Assembly: GCA_035294785.1 (NCBI GenBank)
Contig: DATGKF010000138.1
Coordinates: 1 to 64,000, forward strand
Origin: Poindextera sp035294785
Lineage (GTDB): Bacteria; Pseudomonadota; Alphaproteobacteria; Caulobacterales; Caulobacteraceae
Direction: 5' to 3'
Length of the DNA stretch: 64,000 nucleotides
Made by a program: the position numbers and the translations under genes. Within the stretch, counting starts at the first letter, position 1, and every line of letters starts with the position of its first letter. The notes under the pieces are model-generated. The model saw nothing but the letters and a program-made list of their open reading frames with translations, ran no database searches and was not told the DNA's origin. Shown in pieces: positions 61,897 through 64,000 of the stretch.

Positions 61897-62904
61897 TCAG
61901 GCGATCGCCTTCAGGGCGGCGCCGAGTTCGTCGACCTGCTCGGCCGTCGTCGCCCACGAGCACATGAAGCGGGCGCTGCCGTCGAGGAACCGGTAGACGA
62001 ACCAGCCTGCGACACGCAGCCGCTCCAGCGCGGCGTCGTCCATGGTGACGAAGACTCCATTCGCTTCCACCGGATGGGCGAGCGGAAAGGGCATCAGCCC
62101 CGCCAGCCGCCTCGCCATGGCGTTCGCGTGCGCGGCGCGCGCCGTCCAGGCGCCGGTCTCCAGCATGCCGATCCAGGGCGCGGCGAGGAAGCGGGCCTTG
62201 GAGACGAGCTGGCCGGCGTGCTTCAGCCGCGCGTCCAGCCGCCGGGCCAGGCCCTTGTCGAAAAAGGCGACGGCCTCGCTTGGCGTCGAACCCGCCTTGG
62301 TGCCGCCCAGCACCGCGACGTCGATCCCGAGCCGTTTGACCGCGGCGAGCGGAAAGCCGGCGGCGACGGCGTTCGACAGCCGCGCGCCGTCCAGGTGCAG
62401 CCCGAGCCCCGCAGCCGTTGCCGGTCCCGCCAACGACGCCAGCTCGGCCTCTGTGTAGACCGCCCCGAACTCGGTCGCGTTGGTCAGCGACAGCACCGCC
62501 GGCGCCTGCCGATAGGAGACGTCCGGCTGCGCCAGCACCGCCGCCAGCGCCCGCGGGTCGATGCGTCCCGCCGCCCCGGCCAACGGGATCAGTCCGACGC
62601 CGGCGGAAAAGAACCCCGGCGCGCCGGCCTCGTCGGTGGCGATGTGGCTGTGCTCGTGGCAGATCACCGCCTCGTGCGGATGCGCCAGCGTGGCGAGCGC
62701 GAACGCGTTGGCCGCGGTGCCGGAGGCGGTGAACCGCACCTCGCAATCGGCGTCGAGCGCCTGGCGCACCAGGTCGGCCGCCCGCGCGGTGACCGGGTCG
62801 CCGCCGTAGCCGGTGACGGCGCCGGCGTTGGCGTCGGCCAGCGCCGCCATCACCTCGGGCATGGCCCCGACGACGTTGTCCGAAGCGAAATCGTAGCGCG
62901 CCAT
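61897..62904 (-). CDS. Low-specificity L-threonine aldolase
   Basis: 335 residues. GYGGDPVTARAADLVRQ is the substrate loop, CHEHSHIATDEAG the His stacking on PLP and VLGGTKAGS the PLP lysine. It cleaves L-threonine or allo-threonine to glycine and acetaldehyde. It starts 2 bases before the epoxide hydrolase stop, so the two are co-transcribed. Confidence 0.92.
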   Translation of the reverse strand: MARYDFASDNVVGAMPEVMAALADANAGAVTGYGGDPVTARAADLVRQALDADCEVRFTASGTAANAFALATLAHPHEAVICHEHSHIATDEAGAPGFFSAGVGLIPLAGAAGRIDPRALAAVLAQPDVSYRQAPAVLSLTNATEFGAVYTEAELASLAGPATAAGLGLHLDGARLSNAVAAGFPLAAVKRLGIDVAVLGGTKAGSTPSEAVAFFDKGLARRLDARLKHAGQLVSKARFLAAPWIGMLETGAWTARAAHANAMARRLAGLMPFPLAHPVEANGVFVTMDDAALERLRVAGWFVYRFLDGSARFMCSWATTAEQVDELGAALKAIA

Positions 62905-62906
62905 GG

Positions 62907-64000
62907 TCAGCCGGCCACGCGGCCCCAGGCGCGCAGATCGTCGACGAACAGGTCCGGCTGTTCCATCGCGGCGAAGTGGCCGCCGCGCTCGGGCTCGCTC
63001 CAGTAGGCGATGTTGTAGGCCCTTTCGATGAAGCTGCGCGGCGGCGCGCCCGTGTAGTCGGTGTCGCCGAGATAGCGGGCGAAGCCGGTTGGCGTCTCGC
63101 AGCGCTTGCCTTGCACCGCGGCGAAGGCGCCTTCTTCAAGAAGCCCGCGATAGTACCAGGCGCCGGTCGTGAACGAGCCGGTCATCACATAGAGCATCAC
63201 GTTCGTCAGCAGTTGGTCCCTGGTATAGACGCCCTCGAGCGGCTTTTCGCGCAGGTCGGACCAGTCGTGGAAACGCTCGACGATCCAGGCGGCCTGTCCC
63301 ACCGGGTTGCCGGCGCCGAGCCAGGCGACCGACTGCGGCTTCGACATCTGCAGCTGCAGATACGCCCCGAACATTTGCCCGGCTGCGGCGGCGCGGGCGG
63401 CCCAGGCCTGCTCGGCTTCGCCCTGCGGTCCACCCGGCGGGCGGAAGGCCATCATGTTCAGGTGGATGGCGCGGGCGTGCGGCGCGTGGTCGAAGCCGAG
63501 CCACGAGGTGATCACCGCGCCCCAGTCGCCACCCTGCGCCAGGTAGCGGTCGTAGCCGAGCACCTCGGTCATCAGCGCGTTGAACAGGCGCGCGGTGCTG
63601 CGCTGGCCGATCGGCCGCTTCGGCTTCGACGAGAATCCGAACCCGGGCAACGACGGGATCACCAGGTCGAAGGCGTCGCTCTTCGCCCCGCCGAAGCGCG
63701 TGGGGTAGGCGAGTTTTTCGATCGCGTCCCAGAACTCGTAGTGGCTGCCCGGCCAGCCGTGGCTGAGCAGCAACGGCCGCGCGCCCTCCGCCTCGCCGAC
63801 AACGTGGACGAAGTGGAGGTCGAAGTCTTCCACCCGCGCCGTGAACTGCGGGAAGCGATTCAGCAGCTCGGCGGCGCCGCGCCAATCGTAGCTGTCGACC
63901 CAGTGCGCACAGAGCGACTTCAGGAATGCGCCATCGCAGCCGTACGGCCACCCGTCCTCGACCTCCGGCTGGGGCGGCCATGGATAGGCGCGAACGCGGT
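62907..64000 (-). CDS. Epoxide hydrolase (EHN domain plus alpha/beta hydrolase), 5-prime end beyond window
   Basis: At least 364 codons; the frame stays open to the right edge. The N-terminal EHN domain is partly present (WPYGCDGAFLKSL, YDWRGAAELLNRFPQF). The hydrolase part has LLLSHGWPGSHYEFWD (oxyanion), GGDWGAVITSWLG with nucleophile Asp and ERGGHFAAMEQPD with catalytic His. The fold matches microsomal-type or juvenile hormone epoxide hydrolases. An internal GTG at 63833 is not the true start because the EHN sequence continues upstream. Confidence 0.9.
   Translation of the reverse strand, partial: RVRAYPWPPQPEVEDGWPYGCDGAFLKSLCAHWVDSYDWRGAAELLNRFPQFTARVEDFDLHFVHVVGEAEGARPLLLSHGWPGSHYEFWDAIEKLAYPTRFGGAKSDAFDLVIPSLPGFGFSSKPKRPIGQRSTARLFNALMTEVLGYDRYLAQGGDWGAVITSWLGFDHAPHARAIHLNMMAFRPPGGPQGEAEQAWAARAAAAGQMFGAYLQLQMSKPQSVAWLGAGNPVGQAAWIVERFHDWSDLREKPLEGVYTRDQLLTNVMLYVMTGSFTTGAWYYRGLLEEGAFAAVQGKRCETPTGFARYLGDTDYTGAPPRSFIERAYNIAYWSEPERGGHFAAMEQPDLFVDDLRAWGRVAG

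Noticed and set aside
1..64000. Search for tRNA, rRNA, CRISPR repeats and IS terminal repeats
   Set aside because: No cloverleaf-like T-loop region, regularly spaced repeats, transposase or matching terminal repeats were seen when reading by eye; covariance and repeat-finding programs were not available.

Overview
The window is a very GC-rich chromosome segment from an alphaproteobacterium, most likely Caulobacterales (Phenylobacterium or Caulobacter type). This is inferred from the gene content: an aroK-aroB-CNNM/CorC run next to xerD, a BolA / J-domain / CobS neighbourhood, GTG and TTG starts with short gene overlaps, and many SDR, acyl-CoA and aromatic-catabolism genes. Coding density is high. 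I saw no rRNA, tRNA, CRISPR array, insertion sequence or phage. No stretch over 300 bases is empty, except about 9149-9854, which holds what looks like a broken toxin gene.

Layout. 1-5035 carries stress and envelope genes: an edge-truncated aquaporin, an Nramp-like transporter, a hemerythrin, a 42-aa basic protein, a GSP39-type SDR, a holin-like membrane protein, a protease-inhibitor-like protein and a nitroreductase. 5122-5655 is a stand-alone Pycsar-effector-like (PycTM) membrane protein. 5669-9148 has hydrolase, SDR and VOC/CMD genes. 9265-10286 looks like a frameshifted toxin module followed immediately by a candidate immunity gene. 10297-13634 has an acyl-CoA ligase, a GT8-like glycosyltransferase and a DUF2306 protein. 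13631-15937 has cobS, a J-domain gene, bolA and a cold-shock gene. 16152-16822 is a vapBC pair with a palindromic operator. 16825-22370 is housekeeping: CNNM/CorC, aroB, aroK, a secreted protein and xerD.

22354-27644 is a tightly coupled phenylalanine/tyrosine degradation locus. One strand reads hpd-hmgA-fahA-phhA and the other reads an Lrp-type regulator plus maiA, with a 4-bp overlap at every internal junction. Together they take phenylalanine to fumarate and acetoacetate, apart from the aminotransferase and the pterin-recycling step. 27732-31487 has an SDR, a DLH-like hydrolase, a crotonase and a UGT-like glycosyltransferase, with a TetR regulator at 31484-32089. 32086-36599 is an ABC exporter whose permease is fused to an M1 metallopeptidase. 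36857-50984 is mostly acyl-CoA and lipid metabolism: a sulfatase/phosphonate esterase, a tandem CaiB protein, a PLP dehydratase, an acyl-CoA ligase, a PhyH dioxygenase, a kinase, a serine hydrolase, paired acyl-CoA dehydrogenases, fabA and an amidohydrolase. 51094-55449 is an RND efflux pump. 55644-58124 is a secreted protein, an ECF sigma factor and an unusual anti-sigma-like chimera. 58133-64000 has an esterase, a nitronate monooxygenase, accA, a Sel1 protein, a threonine aldolase and an edge-truncated epoxide hydrolase.

The items most worth a second look are the toxin/immunity remnant (9265-10286), the anti-sigma-like protein carrying a TonB-receptor-plug-like segment and ankyrin repeats (57177-58124), and the orphan PycTM protein (5122-5655). 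All family calls come from reading motifs; no database search was run.
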